From Plasmopara viticola (lineage: Eukaryota > Oomycota > Peronosporomycetes > Peronosporales > Peronosporaceae): 64,000 nucleotides of DNA. The stretch lies in assembly GCA_001695595.3 (NCBI GenBank), contig MBPM02000023.1:496001-560000 (forward strand), written 5' to 3'. The notes beneath the pieces are model-generated. The model made no database searches, was not told the origin of the DNA, and saw only the letters and a program-made list of their open reading frames with translations. A program made the translations under genes and the position numbers. Below, one piece after another: positions 12,901 to 25,137 of this stretch. The first letter of the stretch is position 1, and each line of letters opens with the position of its first letter.

Positions 12901-15900
12901 GTTGCTGTTTCCTGTTGACCGCCTACACCTCCAACCGAGCTTCGCTGCGCCGCATCGTTGACTGACGGTCGGTGATACTTTATCCAGTGGCGATTAATGA
13001 CACCCGAAAGATCATGTGTTGGCAGACGTAAGCCTGTCGCGCAGCCGTTGTGGAATTGAGGCCAGTACGTCAGCTCTTTGGCATAGCCAGACAAATCAAG
13101 CTCCACAATGGCATTTGTCGGTGGTTTCCGACCTTGCAGAGGCAGTGCAGGTATTTGGAGTCGCCAGGCTTGTGTTTGAGCGGAAACACCTTCGAGACTA
13201 CCAAGTGTGACCATGCCACGAGCCACTGAGAGTGCCATCGACCGTTTGCAAAGAAGCAACAATCGAGCTTGCTGCTGCTGGGCGTAATCGAGATCCGACG
13301 AATCTGGTGTTTTCTCGAGTCTCAAACACAGCGGTCGACTCGAGCGAAGAAGCCGCGCAACTTCTTTCATTCTCTGATCAGTGGGAAACGTGGGCTGGCT
13401 TCGCCTTATAAGGCCTTCCAACCCATCCCAGTCATTGTAACTCTCACTATCAAGGTGCGTGCCAAACTTTCCTGCTTTCCTTGTGGCATAGCGCGAGTGC
13501 TCTCTATCAGTAGAAGAGTAAATATCGGGCAGACGTTCTGCGCTTATGATACTTAGGTCTTCGCGGCCCAAAATTTTACATATGTCTTCGGTGATTAGAG
13601 GAGGCGGATGGTGCTTCAATTGACGGTAGATTTGGACAATCGGGAAGCTTAAACCAACTGGAAGGTCATCTACTGATAGCGTGCTCCCAATAGGATCTTG
13701 TGTCAAATACACGATCAATTTGTATGCATTTGAGTGCGTAGTCTGCACTTGAGAACTTTCTTCATTTAAACTTGGAGATAGCAGCTCGAAAACTCGACAA
13801 ATCGATTTCGTACGTCGAAGTGGACACCCTGATTGTCGAAATGAGCAGCCAGAAAATTGTATTACGCTGTCAAAAAGCGTGGAAAAGTCTGCTAAGTTAT
13901 CGGACGGCGCAGTCATCTTGCTTTGCAGCCACAAAAGCAAGTCGGGCACACATCCGTACGCTGAAAAGCATAAGAGTCCTTTCTTTTCAGTCTTTTGAAG
14001 TCGTCCTTTCTCAAAAAAAAATTCTTCTAATATTATGCGGCTTTGAAAAACGCAATTATCCTCTTGGTAATACAGAATAAAAGGCTCCAGCTTCAGACGC
14101 ACAGCCATTGTCAACAACAACTTAGCTAGATGCACTCGATCTTGGAAAAGTGTTTTTGACAGTTTAAGATCTTCGCAGAGCATGTGAAGTCCAGTAAAAA
14201 TTACCTCAGGAGAAACATTCATACATGACAATTTATCATTCATTTGATTGTCTTTCATACGACTGCCACGATGACATTGACGGCTGAAATCAGTCACGGG
14301 TAGCTCCATTGTGGCAAAAAGCATGGCGTGCTCATACTGGTACAGGTCATGAAACTCACTGCGACAAAGCAGGTCAAATGAGGATAAGCTTGCAGCCATG
14401 TTCGCATCCTTACAGTTCGTTTTAGCTGCTCTGACTTGAGACTTATCGATCGATTGCTTTGGTAGCATACTAAGAATAGTCTCACTGAAAGCCTGCCACT
14501 CAAGTCCTCCATCTGTTAAGTCGTCCGCTTGCCTTGAGTTTTGAGCTTTACTTTGGGCCAAGCTGACGACATGTGCTTTTAATACACACAAGTCCTTGGG
14601 GGGAACAATACACGCCAGTACATTGTAAATTTGCTCCAAACGAGGACAACTCAAAACTTTAAGTGGATGTTCACATCGCACGATCTTTCCACTAGTGTTA
14701 CCACACTGCTTTGGATATAGAATTTCGTAGTCAGAGCCTCGGCCGATAGCATTTAATTGCACGTTGGCAGCCAATCGCAGCTTTGTCGAGTCGTCCTCGT
14801 CTACAGCTCCAGTTGAAATCACGCTTTGTTCCACATCAGGAAGAAGCAAATGGCAAATTGGATAATGTGCTCGGTACAGCGTGAGCGTACCATCCAATTC
14901 AAGCACCACAATATCAGTAGAGCTTTCAAAATTTGTATTGTCGTCATTTCTAGAGAAATCGTATCGCTGGATCGGAACCGCGTCACGACATTGCAAGATA
15001 CGAACGCTATTACTATCCCTGTCGTCTTCATTGGGCTCTGCCGTTCCTTTATCAAGCTCGATAATGGGTTTGAGTAAAAGAGTTCGAGTATCTTTGTCCA
15101 TTAAACACAATAACGGAAAGTTGTCGATGCTTGATGCAAAAAATGCTGCTTTGGAAGCGTTTTCCAAAGACGGTAACGCCATCTTCGTCCCTTCTGTTAC
15201 AGGCGAAGTAGGCAAGAGAGAAGATGTAGAGGAAATGGGCGATAAATACATTGACGTTGAATTCACGGGCCCTACCGGCGACGTTTTCCAGAGCATTGTT
15301 GCAACCCAATCTGCTTTTATCCACACCCGTGGTTCCTCCAAGTCACACTTGGCTTGATATCGCGTCCATGTCGGTCCATCAACCAATTTTATCTCTGGTT
15401 TCAAATCTTTTGTCACTTTTTGCACTGCATTTAATCGATAGACACAAAATCTCTGCTCCCAGCGATGGAAGGTTACTAGCATAAGCGACACAGCGTCCTC
15501 AAGCACATCCACAGCTTCTAATGCGGAGTCAGAAAGATACTTTTCGTCTCCGTTTACAGTCACTGCACTTAAGGCTACGGGTTTGACCTCGTCGAGCGGG
15601 TGCCGTAGCGTAAAATATCTCGGTCTTACCAACTCAAGATTATCTCCAGTGCTGTACTTGTACCTCTCGCCGTCCCCTCGATTGCTTGTGCTTGCACGTC
15701 GACTTTTACTGGCCAGAGCCACTGCAGCAGCATTTTGGGTTTGTTTCGACGATGACGGAATCGGAACCGCTGGACTGCGCTGCAGTAACAAACCCTGGCC
15801 ATTCACAGGAAAGAGTCGATTGGCCTGAAAGGGAAGTGCCACCTCAAAGACTTCGCCAGCTGCCGTGTAAACGTTCAAATAGTCGGAACGCACTAAAATG

Positions 15901-16235
15901 CACAAATGAGGGTGCAGCTGGGACTCTATCGGAGCTTTCCGCGCTCTACCGCTCTTCTGCCATCCATTGGACTGTGGTGTTGTGCCGTGTAACATTTGTG
16001 GAGAGAAATCTGCCAACACGGCATGCAAGACGCGCCCTGGAAACATGAAGCGCCGCTCGACGACGTGCGTGCCACGATGTAGGAAAGAGACGCTATTGTA
16101 GGTCACGCGCACGAAATACGGGGAAGAGGCATAATGGGATTCGCTAAAAAATAAACTTTCGGTGTCCACTGGCAACGAATCGCGCTGGTTGGAGCGCACG
16201 CCAGCACAACGCACGCGGATCTTTGGCATCGCCAT
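9906..16235 (-). CDS. APC1: Anaphase-promoting complex subunit 1 (APC1/Cut4/TSG24)
   Basis: One uninterrupted exon encodes 2109 residues, close to the size of animal and plant APC1. It is the largest scaffold of the APC/C ubiquitin ligase that drives anaphase and mitotic exit. The N-terminal 650 residues are beta-rich, as expected for the WD40-like propeller. The diagnostic part is the proteasome/cyclosome repeat region at about residues 1130-1730, with repeated Gly/Ala helices such as HAGLLLGIGLRGHLK, ALVGLGILYQGTGYR, YALAAGMALGLVTLGRGQ, AGACMSMGLRFAGTG and HMALSMAIGLLFLGSGR. Low-complexity Ser/Thr/Gly inserts separate some repeats. The start at 16235 is the first ATG of the frame. Absence of introns over 6.3 kb contrasts with the split genes around it. 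The identification is firm. Confidence 0.93.
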   Translation of the reverse strand: MAMPKIRVRCAGVRSNQRDSLPVDTESLFFSESHYASSPYFVRVTYNSVSFLHRGTHVVERRFMFPGRVLHAVLADFSPQMLHGTTPQSNGWQKSGRARKAPIESQLHPHLCILVRSDYLNVYTAAGEVFEVALPFQANRLFPVNGQGLLLQRSPAVPIPSSSKQTQNAAAVALASKSRRASTSNRGDGERYKYSTGDNLELVRPRYFTLRHPLDEVKPVALSAVTVNGDEKYLSDSALEAVDVLEDAVSLMLVTFHRWEQRFCVYRLNAVQKVTKDLKPEIKLVDGPTWTRYQAKCDLEEPRVWIKADWVATMLWKTSPVGPVNSTSMYLSPISSTSSLLPTSPVTEGTKMALPSLENASKAAFFASSIDNFPLLCLMDKDTRTLLLKPIIELDKGTAEPNEDDRDSNSVRILQCRDAVPIQRYDFSRNDDNTNFESSTDIVVLELDGTLTLYRAHYPICHLLLPDVEQSVISTGAVDEDDSTKLRLAANVQLNAIGRGSDYEILYPKQCGNTSGKIVRCEHPLKVLSCPRLEQIYNVLACIVPPKDLCVLKAHVVSLAQSKAQNSRQADDLTDGGLEWQAFSETILSMLPKQSIDKSQVRAAKTNCKDANMAASLSSFDLLCRSEFHDLYQYEHAMLFATMELPVTDFSRQCHRGSRMKDNQMNDKLSCMNVSPEVIFTGLHMLCEDLKLSKTLFQDRVHLAKLLLTMAVRLKLEPFILYYQEDNCVFQSRIILEEFFFEKGRLQKTEKKGLLCFSAYGCVPDLLLWLQSKMTAPSDNLADFSTLFDSVIQFSGCSFRQSGCPLRRTKSICRVFELLSPSLNEESSQVQTTHSNAYKLIVYLTQDPIGSTLSVDDLPVGLSFPIVQIYRQLKHHPPPLITEDICKILGREDLSIISAERLPDIYSSTDREHSRYATRKAGKFGTHLDSESYNDWDGLEGLIRRSQPTFPTDQRMKEVARLLRSSRPLCLRLEKTPDSSDLDYAQQQQARLLLLCKRSMALSVARGMVTLGSLEGVSAQTQAWRLQIPALPLQGRKPPTNAIVELDLSGYAKELTYWPQFHNGCATGLRLPTHDLSGVINRHWIKYHRPSVNDAAQRSSVGGVGGQQETATQANGTSGRNLEEAYAAHAGLLLGIGLRGHLKCLSMADVYNYLSLSNEFVTVAIMLGMASSAAHCRRKQRQQTTAATTDPSDEQFYTPQAANEGDEDEITFLEDNHFYTGFSELSSVDVTPLLGTGLELALERSVSKMLCLHVPSLLPPPFGEFSVPASTQTAALVGLGILYQGTGYRLMTELLLTEIARSPSSAQFVGSIGNAGTSTPSFDQLEGYALAAGMALGLVTLGRGQTTTGDPGLADFKLEEKLYKYIVGGAQQCRDTNAAGCCLHRGQRFQGFGNAGNRLAVSGSTTEHTTSTSSSSASPGAGRETKHSSDRSGACGGGEHVNIGVTACASALALAFMYMQTNNKAVAAQLAVPDTLILLNNVRPDILLVRTLAMNLIMWNEILPTKEWIDLHEVPSQLRQAYLSIQTREEHTTDLPSHSDVNLICEAHANISAGACMSMGLRFAGTGNVSARATLRSYVLHFRGLRTKASSSSARLLRGSSNVLAAATERATVERCLAVCAQALALVDAGTGHVETLTLLRSITLRQRVDAGVSYGNHMALSMAIGLLFLGSGRATISRSKEAIAALVISLYPMPPMNTADNKYHLQALRHLYVLAVDHSRFLETVDVNTKQTCAVQIKVDFLPEAEVQPLHRMLQTPCLLPDITTIQRLAISDPEYYPIEISASPMSDGRTSFEPVRTRTANSLRLELLRNNNVVFLKRRHRKDSDIFTKYTDGNSDNRLRGLFRTYFMSSVDADGECEDNGNDVDSFAMADWGSSWWATQLNSRALKLTQEEPELMMPLVLNALHALFRVQQVPRLATALEVVDLRLLSEYCSLCWPILETAFESKKLEDLQLTNEPEIPESSSSLIEFGVWLTNQTEEALGALWHRSSLHITSLASARVQLLAEAVPLTLLSKQPQDVLDAFLVSVLIRYFSGTSLLLPLVTKHQCVADKTWRAKFQRVLSTCSQVKHQSLTTAQFQLSTFLDQQELTNAEKTFWLKLVTFFLFSN

Positions 16236-19200
16236 TGGAGTCCGTCGCCACGAGATGCACTGCTGTTTTTTTACGACTACAAGTGCAAATTAAAATACTT
16301 GTTCCTGTTTCACTACACAAAAGTATTGCCAAAACCGATTAATTACGTTAATATCAGTCTCGCACGATCAGGCTCTCGTGGGTGAAAGCCTTTTATATAC
16401 AATGCTGGTTGTGCTGTAAACACGGTGGCTGCACTGAGAAAACAGATGCGTCGCCGCTAATATTTGACGACTTAATGCGGAAAAGTGTGACGAATAACGT
16501 TTTCGTGACAGACGCAAGAGTCGTACAATTTTGAAGGTGCGGAACAGTGGCATTCATATTTGATGGAATTTTTGAGAATGAGCACGCTTATCGTCTCAAG
16601 CATATCATTTCTCTTAAAACGAGCGGTCTATACAACTCGTCGCCTTTAGCCAAGCTATATCAGTTGTCTGCTAACGCTCTTTGTCGCTGACGTTTAAAGT
16701 AATGAATTTTGCGGCGTTGTTGTTTTTGGGAACTACGATCCGATGAAATGACCCACGAATTCTTCCGACTCATTGCAGAATGAGGTACGACATTTATTGA
16801 AGCTTCTGCACTCGGAGTCTTGCACAGATTTGGCTTTCACTAAGAAATGCGACATTATTGTGAGCGACTGCTTTGAAGAGGTCGAAATGTGCATCATTAA
16901 GACGAAGATCTATATGCGCTCTAAAGCCTAAAATTCGTTATCTAAATTGTGGTAGACTTTTTAAAGGTCTTTCAAAATGCATAATCAGTATAAACATTGT
17001 TCTGAAGCACATGTTTTATAGCTTTCAACATACAACGACCCGCCCATAAAAAATAATTGCGCCCAAAAGGAAAGGTAGAGTGCCATCCATAAGCCTAAAA
17101 ATTTAATACGAAAAATAGTAGACAGGCAGCGTAGAAGGCCTCAAATTTTTTACATACGCCAAAAAGGTTGCTTCTTCACCTAAAGGCGCTTTTACATCAT
17201 ATGCGTCAGCTGCCTTAAATCTGCGCCCGCGGCAATTTAAAGTAGCTCGCTCGCTAGGGTAGAGGAACCTTTGACTTGCCACGACAAAGAATGTGTATTC
17301 CCTCACCTTTGTGTAACGATTTTTGGACAATTCTGCCTTCGAATAGCGATGCAGACAACAGGTACCACAACCACTCTGGTGGCGAGGAGAGCCAAGATTA
17401 ACGACAATGCTGTCAAAACGGCTCCTTCGATCGCGAGCAAACCTTCAGAATACCAGACTTGTCGTCGGGCTCCTAGGACATGCGAGAGTTCTCATCCGTC
17501 ATTACAAAGAAGTCGACAGCTAATCCTAACGGTAAAGAACCTCTTTGAAATGCTCTTGCTGATTATATTGCCGGCGTTTATTATGTGGAGGGGGAGACGA
17601 TAAAGACGACAGCTCACGGTACATCCTAAGGACGGACCGGTGACCGAGATCATTAACGCAGTTCACGATGGGCTGTGTGACTTGTTCACCACAAGATTTG
17701 ATTCTGTCCAAGAAGTGGAAGCTCTACTGGCTGAAATGGTCGGCAACCCCCCTTCAAAAGACCATCTTTACAGACGGACTAAGCACGGGCGCGGCACGGG
17801 CGAAGGTATTTTGTAAGCTCAGGTCTCTTCGAGAAGGCCATGAAAGTGGTATTGAATGCAAAATTGAGATTTTGGCGGTACGGGTCGAAGCAGGAATGCA
17901 TAGCCAGGATCAATCGTAAGCTCTGATTCTTTAGCACCTTAGCAATGCGGATAAATATTCGAGCCTCGAAGAGCATTCCTTTCTTAAAAATGCTACCTTC
18001 CTCAAACGTGACAATTTTAGAAAGCCAAGTGTTAACGCCTGACCAGTCGTCTAAAATGCCATGGGGGAAACGCCACACCCAGGAAGCGTGTGGCGGCTAG
18101 CTAATGAAGGAGTTGGCTCTGTCAACCCTTTTGGAGATCCTAGATCTCGAAAGAGCGTAGTCTCAATAAGCCCCGTGTCTTAGAATATACGAAAACTTTT
18201 AAACCGGGATAATAATTATGGCAACCGTGAAGAGCTTTAGTAAAGCAAGCTTCGCTCTCGTGAATTCGAGACGTAGAAGTAATGATTTCGAAGGTCAGCC
18301 ATATATTGAGACTCTACGAGCACACCAACGTGACATTTTGACAGTTTGCTTAGCAAGAAAAAAGGTCACTAAACCTGGAGCTGTGTGTAAGATTTCCTCA
18401 ACGTCAATTGTGTCAAGCGCTATTTAGTCTTCGATATGTATTATGATATCACCCTTTGCATGGCGTGGCCAAAGCACGACTAACACTTGGCTGACTGGGC
18501 AAAGTTTAGTGTGCATCCTTCTTTGATCCCAAAAAACCTCTGCTAGGAAGCCGAAGCGCTTTAGACGCCAACACTAAAATGATTCGGCTAATGTGCTGGA
18601 CTTTGAATTGTCGGGAGTTGATACTGATTTTCTAAGCGACGCTGGTAAAAAGAATCATTTAGTTTATGTCGTTAATGGCCTATCCGGCGCTAAGACAGGT
18701 CAGTACGAGCGAGACCCTACCATTTGCACGCAAGCGACTAACCAATTCTCACTGAAAGCCTTCATTACGGTATGCCAACAGTGATATGATACGCCAATAG
18801 TGACATGTTTGACGTAATGATGAGCGAGGTACTGCGTATGGAAAGGCGCGTAATCCAAAGAGCGGTCCTCGTAAGACATAGCACTCGCTGCATGTAATGA
18901 TTGGCATTAAAGGCTATAAGGTAAGGCAGCATAAGCGAAACTTAATCAGCGCACGTTGAGTGGTACGTCATATGCTGAGCTTATAGAACAAGCATTTGCT
19001 GCATACGGTGCAGGGTTTAATTGGCTGTAGGTCAGGGAGTGACATATAATCCACTAGACAACGCTCGTCGTGGATAATACTCTCTGTACGTCTGGCATTA
19101 CATTGTCTATGGCCAAGGTAGCTGCGACACTGCTCCTTTTAAACTTGAAGCAGCACATGTTCCACTAAGCAAGGACTTTGCTACGCAAAGCTTTTTGCTG

Positions 19201-22200
19201 AACGTTAGTGTAGACAGCGATGTGTCAATGCAAATCGCGTCAGCTCGAACTTGAGACGAAATGTCTCGTCAAGTCTTTCAATATCGTTAAGAAGGAGAGG
19301 AGTTGTCGAGTAGTGCAAATCATTCGATCTTGAAAGGGTAGGGTGCAAAGCAGAAAGGACAACAAACGACAATAGCGCTCGGCTCAATATTTAATAGGAA
19401 GATATTGGCACGGTCGAAACCAGTAGCCTATTTTGCCAGTGGATGCTCTGCTTGAGCTAGACGAGATATATACGTGAGAGCATAGAGTGGATTGTAAGGC
19501 CACCAGTTACGACAATGTTTTGGTCATTCTGTTAAATGATCTATCAACTTGTCAACACTATAGTTTGAAGCAGGCTTAAAAGACACTACTGCATAGAGTG
19601 AAACGTCAATATTTAAAGGTATGTCGGATTGGTATCATATTTTGGTGAAGAACTGCGAATATAATACTTGCCTTCGTAGGTATCACCGAATGTCATGAGA
19701 TCAAACTTTTTTAAGAAGCCAAATACTGCGTGTTACGGCAGTTTTCTCAAGAAATAGTGGTCCGACATTAACGCATTCTCCTGTTCAAAAAGCAAAAATA
19801 GTTTTGAAGAGTAAGCCTTTCAATTCCACACCGACAACTGTAGCAGAAAGTTTGATACTAAGTGGCGCATCGCACACGCTTACAGTAAGCTAAATGCTTA
19901 GCACAGGCGTCAATTCAAACAACAAACGTGCTGCAAAACAACTTGTCGGAATGCTTGCACAGACGGCTGTTTTCTCCAACGAGAAAGAGCCACACCATCG
20001 ACTGCGGTCAGCACTCCGAACGGCATTCTCCGATAGGGTTTCTTCATGCTTCAAGGGCATTTAATCCCGTTCGCTGCCCAAGCTTTCATTTCTCAGTGCC
20101 AGTATATACCCAGGCAATTGCTTGGTTCTCAAACGCGCCAGCAATGTTGAATATTCATATTGTTCAGACCCCACCAAGTGAATGAGCATACATACTTCGA
20201 TATTATTTTTTGTCCACGTCGTACAAAGCACGAGGAAGGAAACGTAAAATCTCTTATCATTCGCTTGCAATAAGTACTCGAGTGCACAAATTTAGATACA
20301 CTTTACGCTAGTAAGGGTGAATGTATTTTTTGCGCAAAAAAATTCTTTTTAGTCTTTTGATCGGAAAGCTTGGCCATCGAACAGATCGGAGAGCACGGCC
20401 ATCGAATAAGGTCAAGGCCATCGCTAGTTGGTGGATCCAATGAAGCAGAAAGACTTAAGAGACTGTCTTGGACTAACTGATCAGTGCTCATGACAGCCAA
20501 TCGGTCTCCTTTTGAAAAACTCAGACATGGCTTTTGAGTAGCTCAACTTGAAAAAACATTTGTCAAACTGGAGATAATCCTGCAATAGGCTGGTTCCGGC
20601 TTTGACCGATGAAGAACAATGGCTTAGTGTAGTCTGCGACGCATATTCTCTTTATCGGGGCTACACTGCTGCAAGCAGACAATGAGTGACAAGATCATAT
20701 GATCGCGTATAAGTCTCGTGATCTATGCAAATCGTGCGTCATTAAACTGCAAAACAGTCGCCTCACCCAATGTAAAAGATTGCCTAGTGGCTCACCAACC
20801 TTGCCGAGTATAACTTCGAGATGAAGCATACGTCAGAAACGCAGAATGCTTTCACTGTTGATCCTTTGCGCCACTCAGACTAAGCGCTTGCTTACGTCAC
20901 AATTGTGATCGCATTCGTATCAGATTAAAATTGTGGCACGTGTGCGCACGAAAACATGAGTGAAGCTCTGGTGAAGGCTTAAAAAAATGTCAGTGCGGTC
21001 AAGCGTGAGGATGTATCGGCTTCGATGAACACCGGGTAGCTGTACTACAACATTCTTATCGGTGACCAATGACAGAGATTTAAACCGGTTGAAGCTCACG
21101 ATACACGGATTGGTAGTCGTCGTGGCCAAGAAGATATATCTCATAAGGAAATATTGGCAGCTCAAATTGTACAATTGGGTCTGTCCATGGAGGTGCACGT
21201 GCGAAATAAACCAGCGGATTGATCCCGTGCCGAATGTAGTCGCATTGTTGGCATTTTTTTGTGCCAATGAGCGATATGCAGTCCACAAGTATAAATGAGT
21301 CCTCGGTCAACTGAATACTTGGCTGATAAAACTACTGTTGTGGTCTTTTTTTTACTGAAGGAGCAAAAGGCCTCGTTAATGGCTGTACTTGGACACTCTG
21401 CGGTGCCAAATAGTAGCGCAATTACTCAATCAAATCTTTGAATACGTGGACTTCTAGAGTCACTTATTTTAGACCCAAAATTTCTGCTACGGACTTCGTT
21501 GAAAGACTAGATACAAAAGGATTGGCATCAGACAGAACATGTTTATTTCAGATTGATAATCGTACAGGTCGAGTGAGCCGCGTCGTTGAAGACGCGTTTC
21601 GTTGCGCATGCACGGATATTTCGAGGCGTTAAAGCAGTAAGCTTCCGCTTATGAAGCATCCTTTGATCAATACCACTCGTGCCTTAGCCGCCTCCGCAAT
21701 GTTTTGACGTATATCGATAAGACCCCTTGAAATGGCGTCTTGCAATTAGACAAATTTGATGCTGATTCTGAATGTGAGTACATAGTACATCTCATTCCCA
21801 AGGCTATGAACTCACAGTGGGATCATAGTGAAGTCAGATCATTTTCGAATGTTCGTTATAATTGCGTGCGAACGAAGTTTAAGATACATCACGCTTGGAC
21901 TTATCTCTTCTATCACAAGCCTGTTTGTATCGACTCAATACAGCGGTGATAAAATCGACTCATTTCAGCCACTCGGGCCATGGGAACGTGGAAGCATCGG
22001 CACCAAAATATGTGCAGGCGCAGCAAAATCTGTCAGTCCAATAACTGAAATTCTATTTCCGAATGGTCTCGGAGTGCCATTACCTTTTCCTCAAGAGGCG
22101 CGAGTCGAGTCCTACACTCGAGAAGCAATCCATTGCGCAATCGAAGCTTGGAATTTGGTCAAATAAGATCCAAAGTCTTCTCATCTGAGGCAGCGAGCGC

Positions 22201-24182
22201 ATGTCTTGGCGAAGATACACTAAAAAAAAACGAATTACAGCCCACCATCTCCCTCGTTGCATTCGCCAGACGTCGGTCACGGAAGACACCAAGGCGAAAT
22301 GCGTCGCATGATGCTCTGACAGCATCCTCCATCTCCTTTTTTTGGCTGAAAGGGTGAGCATCAACACCTTGTAATGTGCATTTTTGCGCGAGGTCGCAAG
22401 TGGTTGTTTTAGATTAATGTAAAGTAGAAGGAATACTTTTGATTCAATACTTAATGAGAGTTTGAGGCTCTCATCATAGTGATCAGCGTATCCAGAGAGG
22501 AAACGGTTTTCGCCACTTAAGTAGGAGGCTTAACAGATCACGAGCACATTAAATCTCGTGTTCACTGGAGACCGCTTTGAAACTAGGGCTCGAGGGCGTT
22601 TTCAAGGCCATATATTGCATGAAAATAGTCTGATGGCAGTCGACGACGCGTCTTTATCCGAGCAAACTTGCACCGAAGGAACATACCACTCGCGCATTGA
22701 CTTCGATATTTTTTTGATTGTACTGTCACTATCATAAACAAAACCGTTATTTAAAAACGAGAAGTTCGAATCGGTTCTCGCGGCACCCCAACGTAGATTC
22801 GTTGTGCCATTGTATGACAATTTGTTCGTGCTTTGACTCTTACAGAAAATGTTGCTAGGACTTTTAAAAAGATGCACAATATCCATTGGGGATGTCTTTT
22901 TGACAGAAAGTCTAAGAAATGGCTCTATCTGATATCGATTCTTGAATTTCAAAGTCTTGATGGAAAGAAATGTATGGGGAATACACAAATGTGATTGTGT
23001 CACGCTAGTTGGTGGTATCACCGTATCATGCACGTGATGTCTTGCACATCGATAAAATAAGCGGTACTTAGTACTCAGAAAGTCGTACATGGTCTGATTA
23101 CCATTGATCAATGCGTAAATCCCCGGATTAAGTAGTTTTGTAGGTAAATAATACTACAACAGCTATTTTATGATTGTTATGGTCGTGTTAGACACTTACC
23201 CTACGGGAATATTTATCGATAAAGTGATTACGATTTAATTTATCTATGTAAATTTGAGAATTACACTAATTCTCGGCTTTAAGGAAAGAAAGTATGAACC
23301 AATTACGAAATCAAACACGACTCGTTATATTTTTGAATATAGACCTGAACTCACGCTTCCACTAAGCAAATAGCTACGGCAGCTTGCTGCAATGGCGCTG
23401 ACACCAGTGCCAGTGACCATCCTTGGTACGATTGCTCCCGCTATCGAAGCCCCAGTGACGTCTTCTCCGACGCTGGCTCCGGTACCCGAGGCGGTGACAC
23501 CTGCGTCGATGGGTATAATCAATACGAATGCTCCCGTTACCGTGCGGAGGCTAAATGGGCTCTTTGATGGTGTATTTGTCCTTTCTAGATCTTGAGTGAT
23601 CATTGCCACCTCAGCGATTGAAAACCCCAACTCTTAACTGCATTCAAACTTGCAGTCCGCTCGTTACGCTGGTGATGAGATTCATGATACTATGCAAACC
23701 AAGGGGAAATGAGATGGCAAAGGAAATGATTCGTGACTCCACGTCCGCAGTATCAAGGATTTACAAAGCTTCACGAATCCGCTTCGACCCTACATCGTTC
23801 AACTGATCTCTATTGAGGAAACTCGCTAACCGGCGCATTCTTTCGCAGTCAACAGGCTTCGCGCATATAGCTTTGCAATTTCACTGAGTTGATGCTGTAC
23901 TCTAAAAAATCTCCGCCTATTTAAACTTTTCTAAAATGCTACACGAATTAACAAAACAAAACATTTTCACCTGTATAACGCAGAAAATCGGATAAGATGG
24001 GTCTTTCGGTCGCTGCTGGCATTAAATGGTGGTTGCTCATGCGCTTCGGACATTGCAACTCATATTCAGCTAGTACGTTTCGACGCCCAAATCATGAGCT
24101 ATACAATATCGAAGATCATAGCACCGATGTCCGCAGTGTATCGGTCGGCGTGAAATGTACAAAACCTGAATAAATATGTATA
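16236..24182. other. Gene desert, about 8 kb, with decayed reading frames
   Basis: No intact gene could be supported in almost 8 kb. Several short frames look like remnants of coding sequence, for example 17641-17814 (+), 18593-18784 (+), 21438-21632 (+), 21828-22166 (+) and 23392-23595 (+, rich in Pro, Thr, Ala and Val). None matches a family I know, and stops and shifts break them. No LTR pair, reverse transcriptase or integrase motif was recognised. The octamer GGCCATCG occurs three times within 20372-20423. Confidence 0.6.
22602..23111 (-). CDS. Hypothetical 169-residue reading frame in the gene desert
   Basis: This is the longest intact ATG-started frame between APC1 and SCC2. The product is Ser-, Lys- and Asn-rich with a few Cys residues. 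It shows no signal peptide, membrane segment, RXLR motif or known domain. It may be a chance frame, a remnant or an orphan gene; only its length supports it. Confidence 0.2.
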   Translation of the reverse strand: MINGNQTMYDFLSTKYRLFYRCARHHVHDTVIPPTSVTQSHLCIPHTFLSIKTLKFKNRYQIEPFLRLSVKKTSPMDIVHLFKSPSNIFCKSQSTNKLSYNGTTNLRWGAARTDSNFSFLNNGFVYDSDSTIKKISKSMREWYVPSVQVCSDKDASSTAIRLFSCNIWP

Positions 24183-24302
24183 GGGAAATAATACCGGGCA
24201 GGCACTTTTCGCTAACAAGCAGGCACTGATGTTTATATAAATTAAATTGTTTGGCATTTCTTCTCTGTGATTGGCTGGAGAGTCAATTCTCAGTCGTGAT
24301 AA
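24183..24302 (+). repeat. Left terminal inverted repeat of the TIR element
   Basis: About 120 bp, beginning GGGAAATAATACCGGGCAGG, next to a TA dinucleotide. Its reverse complement is found, with some mismatches, at 25138-25212 plus 25497-25540. Confidence 0.8.
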
Positions 24303-24347
24303 CTTCTTTTGGCTTCGCTTTAACGTCCGTAATTTGCCAGATGCTTA

Positions 24348-24952
24348 AAATAGTGTTTTTTGTGCTTCGGCTGCTTTCTCTTAGAAATAACGAATTTCTT
24401 TTTCAAGCGATCTTCGCTCGTGATCGCTCTCCAAACGCAGCTCTTCGTACCGGATAGACCAAGACTTTTCCAAAGATCGATTCGCATCATTGGCTTGAAC
24501 AGAGGAACGTTGCAACACTTATAACTTGCCTTGACTAGAGCGTAGTTGTGACGCCAAGTGCTCGAGCTTGGAATTCACCGATAAATCGTGTTGTCTCCAG
24601 CATGCTTGCAGTGCTTGAGTCCTTGTTTAAAACTCTTCTTTAAGCGCTGGAATAGTCTCACGCACAAGACTAATCACCGACTGGTGTCTATTTTTCTTCA
24701 GGACCTGATGGCCACAACTTAGATGAGAACATAGCTTCACCTTGACACTATCAAGCTCTCGCTGGGCTGCCTCTTTGTCATCTTTGAGCGCAGACGCCGC
24801 TTGCAAAGCTTCGCTTGCCCGTCGACATTCGTCAGCGAACACTTTTCCAAAGCAAATTGTTGTTGCCAGTGCGTCTGTCGCTGTCGGGCTGCCGGACATG
24901 TTAAGGACTTGGCAGACAATGCGTTTGCCAGCTGCTTCTCTACTTCCAGCAC
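24348..24952 (-). pseudogene. Broken coiled-coil gene fragment inside the TIR element
   Basis: On the minus strand the sequence reads as a long heptad-type coiled coil, with segments such as LEVEKQLANALSAKSL, FADECRRASEALQ, QRELDSVKVKL, NSKLEHLASQLRSSQGKL and DANRSLEKSWSIRYEELRL. The frame shifts once near 24845 and then stays in register through three in-frame TAA codons. Conserved coding character across stops indicates a decayed copy of a real gene. The parent gene is not in the window and the coiled coil is too generic to name. It was probably captured by the transposon, or is what remains of the element's own second gene. Confidence 0.6.
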
Positions 24953-25137
24953 CTGAATTGCCCGTCACGTCAACACTATATGTTGATGTAATTGAGCTTG
25001 CCAAGAGTTTGCAGGGTTTCATGGTGATGTTACTGCGAAAGAATACGTCAATGTTGCGCGCAAAGTCGCGGTTTAAACGTCGAAAAGTAGTTTTGAGATA
25101 AGTTGCATCTGAGATTGGTGTAGCATATGAGAATTGA

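Noticed and set aside
15326..15887. Plus-strand frames inside APC1
   Set aside because: These and many other frames opposite or overlapping the long coding exons have no family signature and are shadows of the real gene.
18771..18807. Imperfect tandem duplication of about 19 bp (TATGCCAACAGTGATATG and neighbour)
   Set aside because: Only two diverged copies in non-coding DNA; no sign of function.
23392..23595. Pro/Thr/Val-rich plus-strand frame resembling oomycete cell-wall glycoproteins
   Set aside because: No signal peptide, an upstream in-frame stop and only 67 codons; the composition alone is not enough to call a gene.
16236..24182. Possible LTR retrotransposon remnants
   Set aside because: No reverse-transcriptase, integrase or protease motif and no direct-repeat pair could be found by eye.
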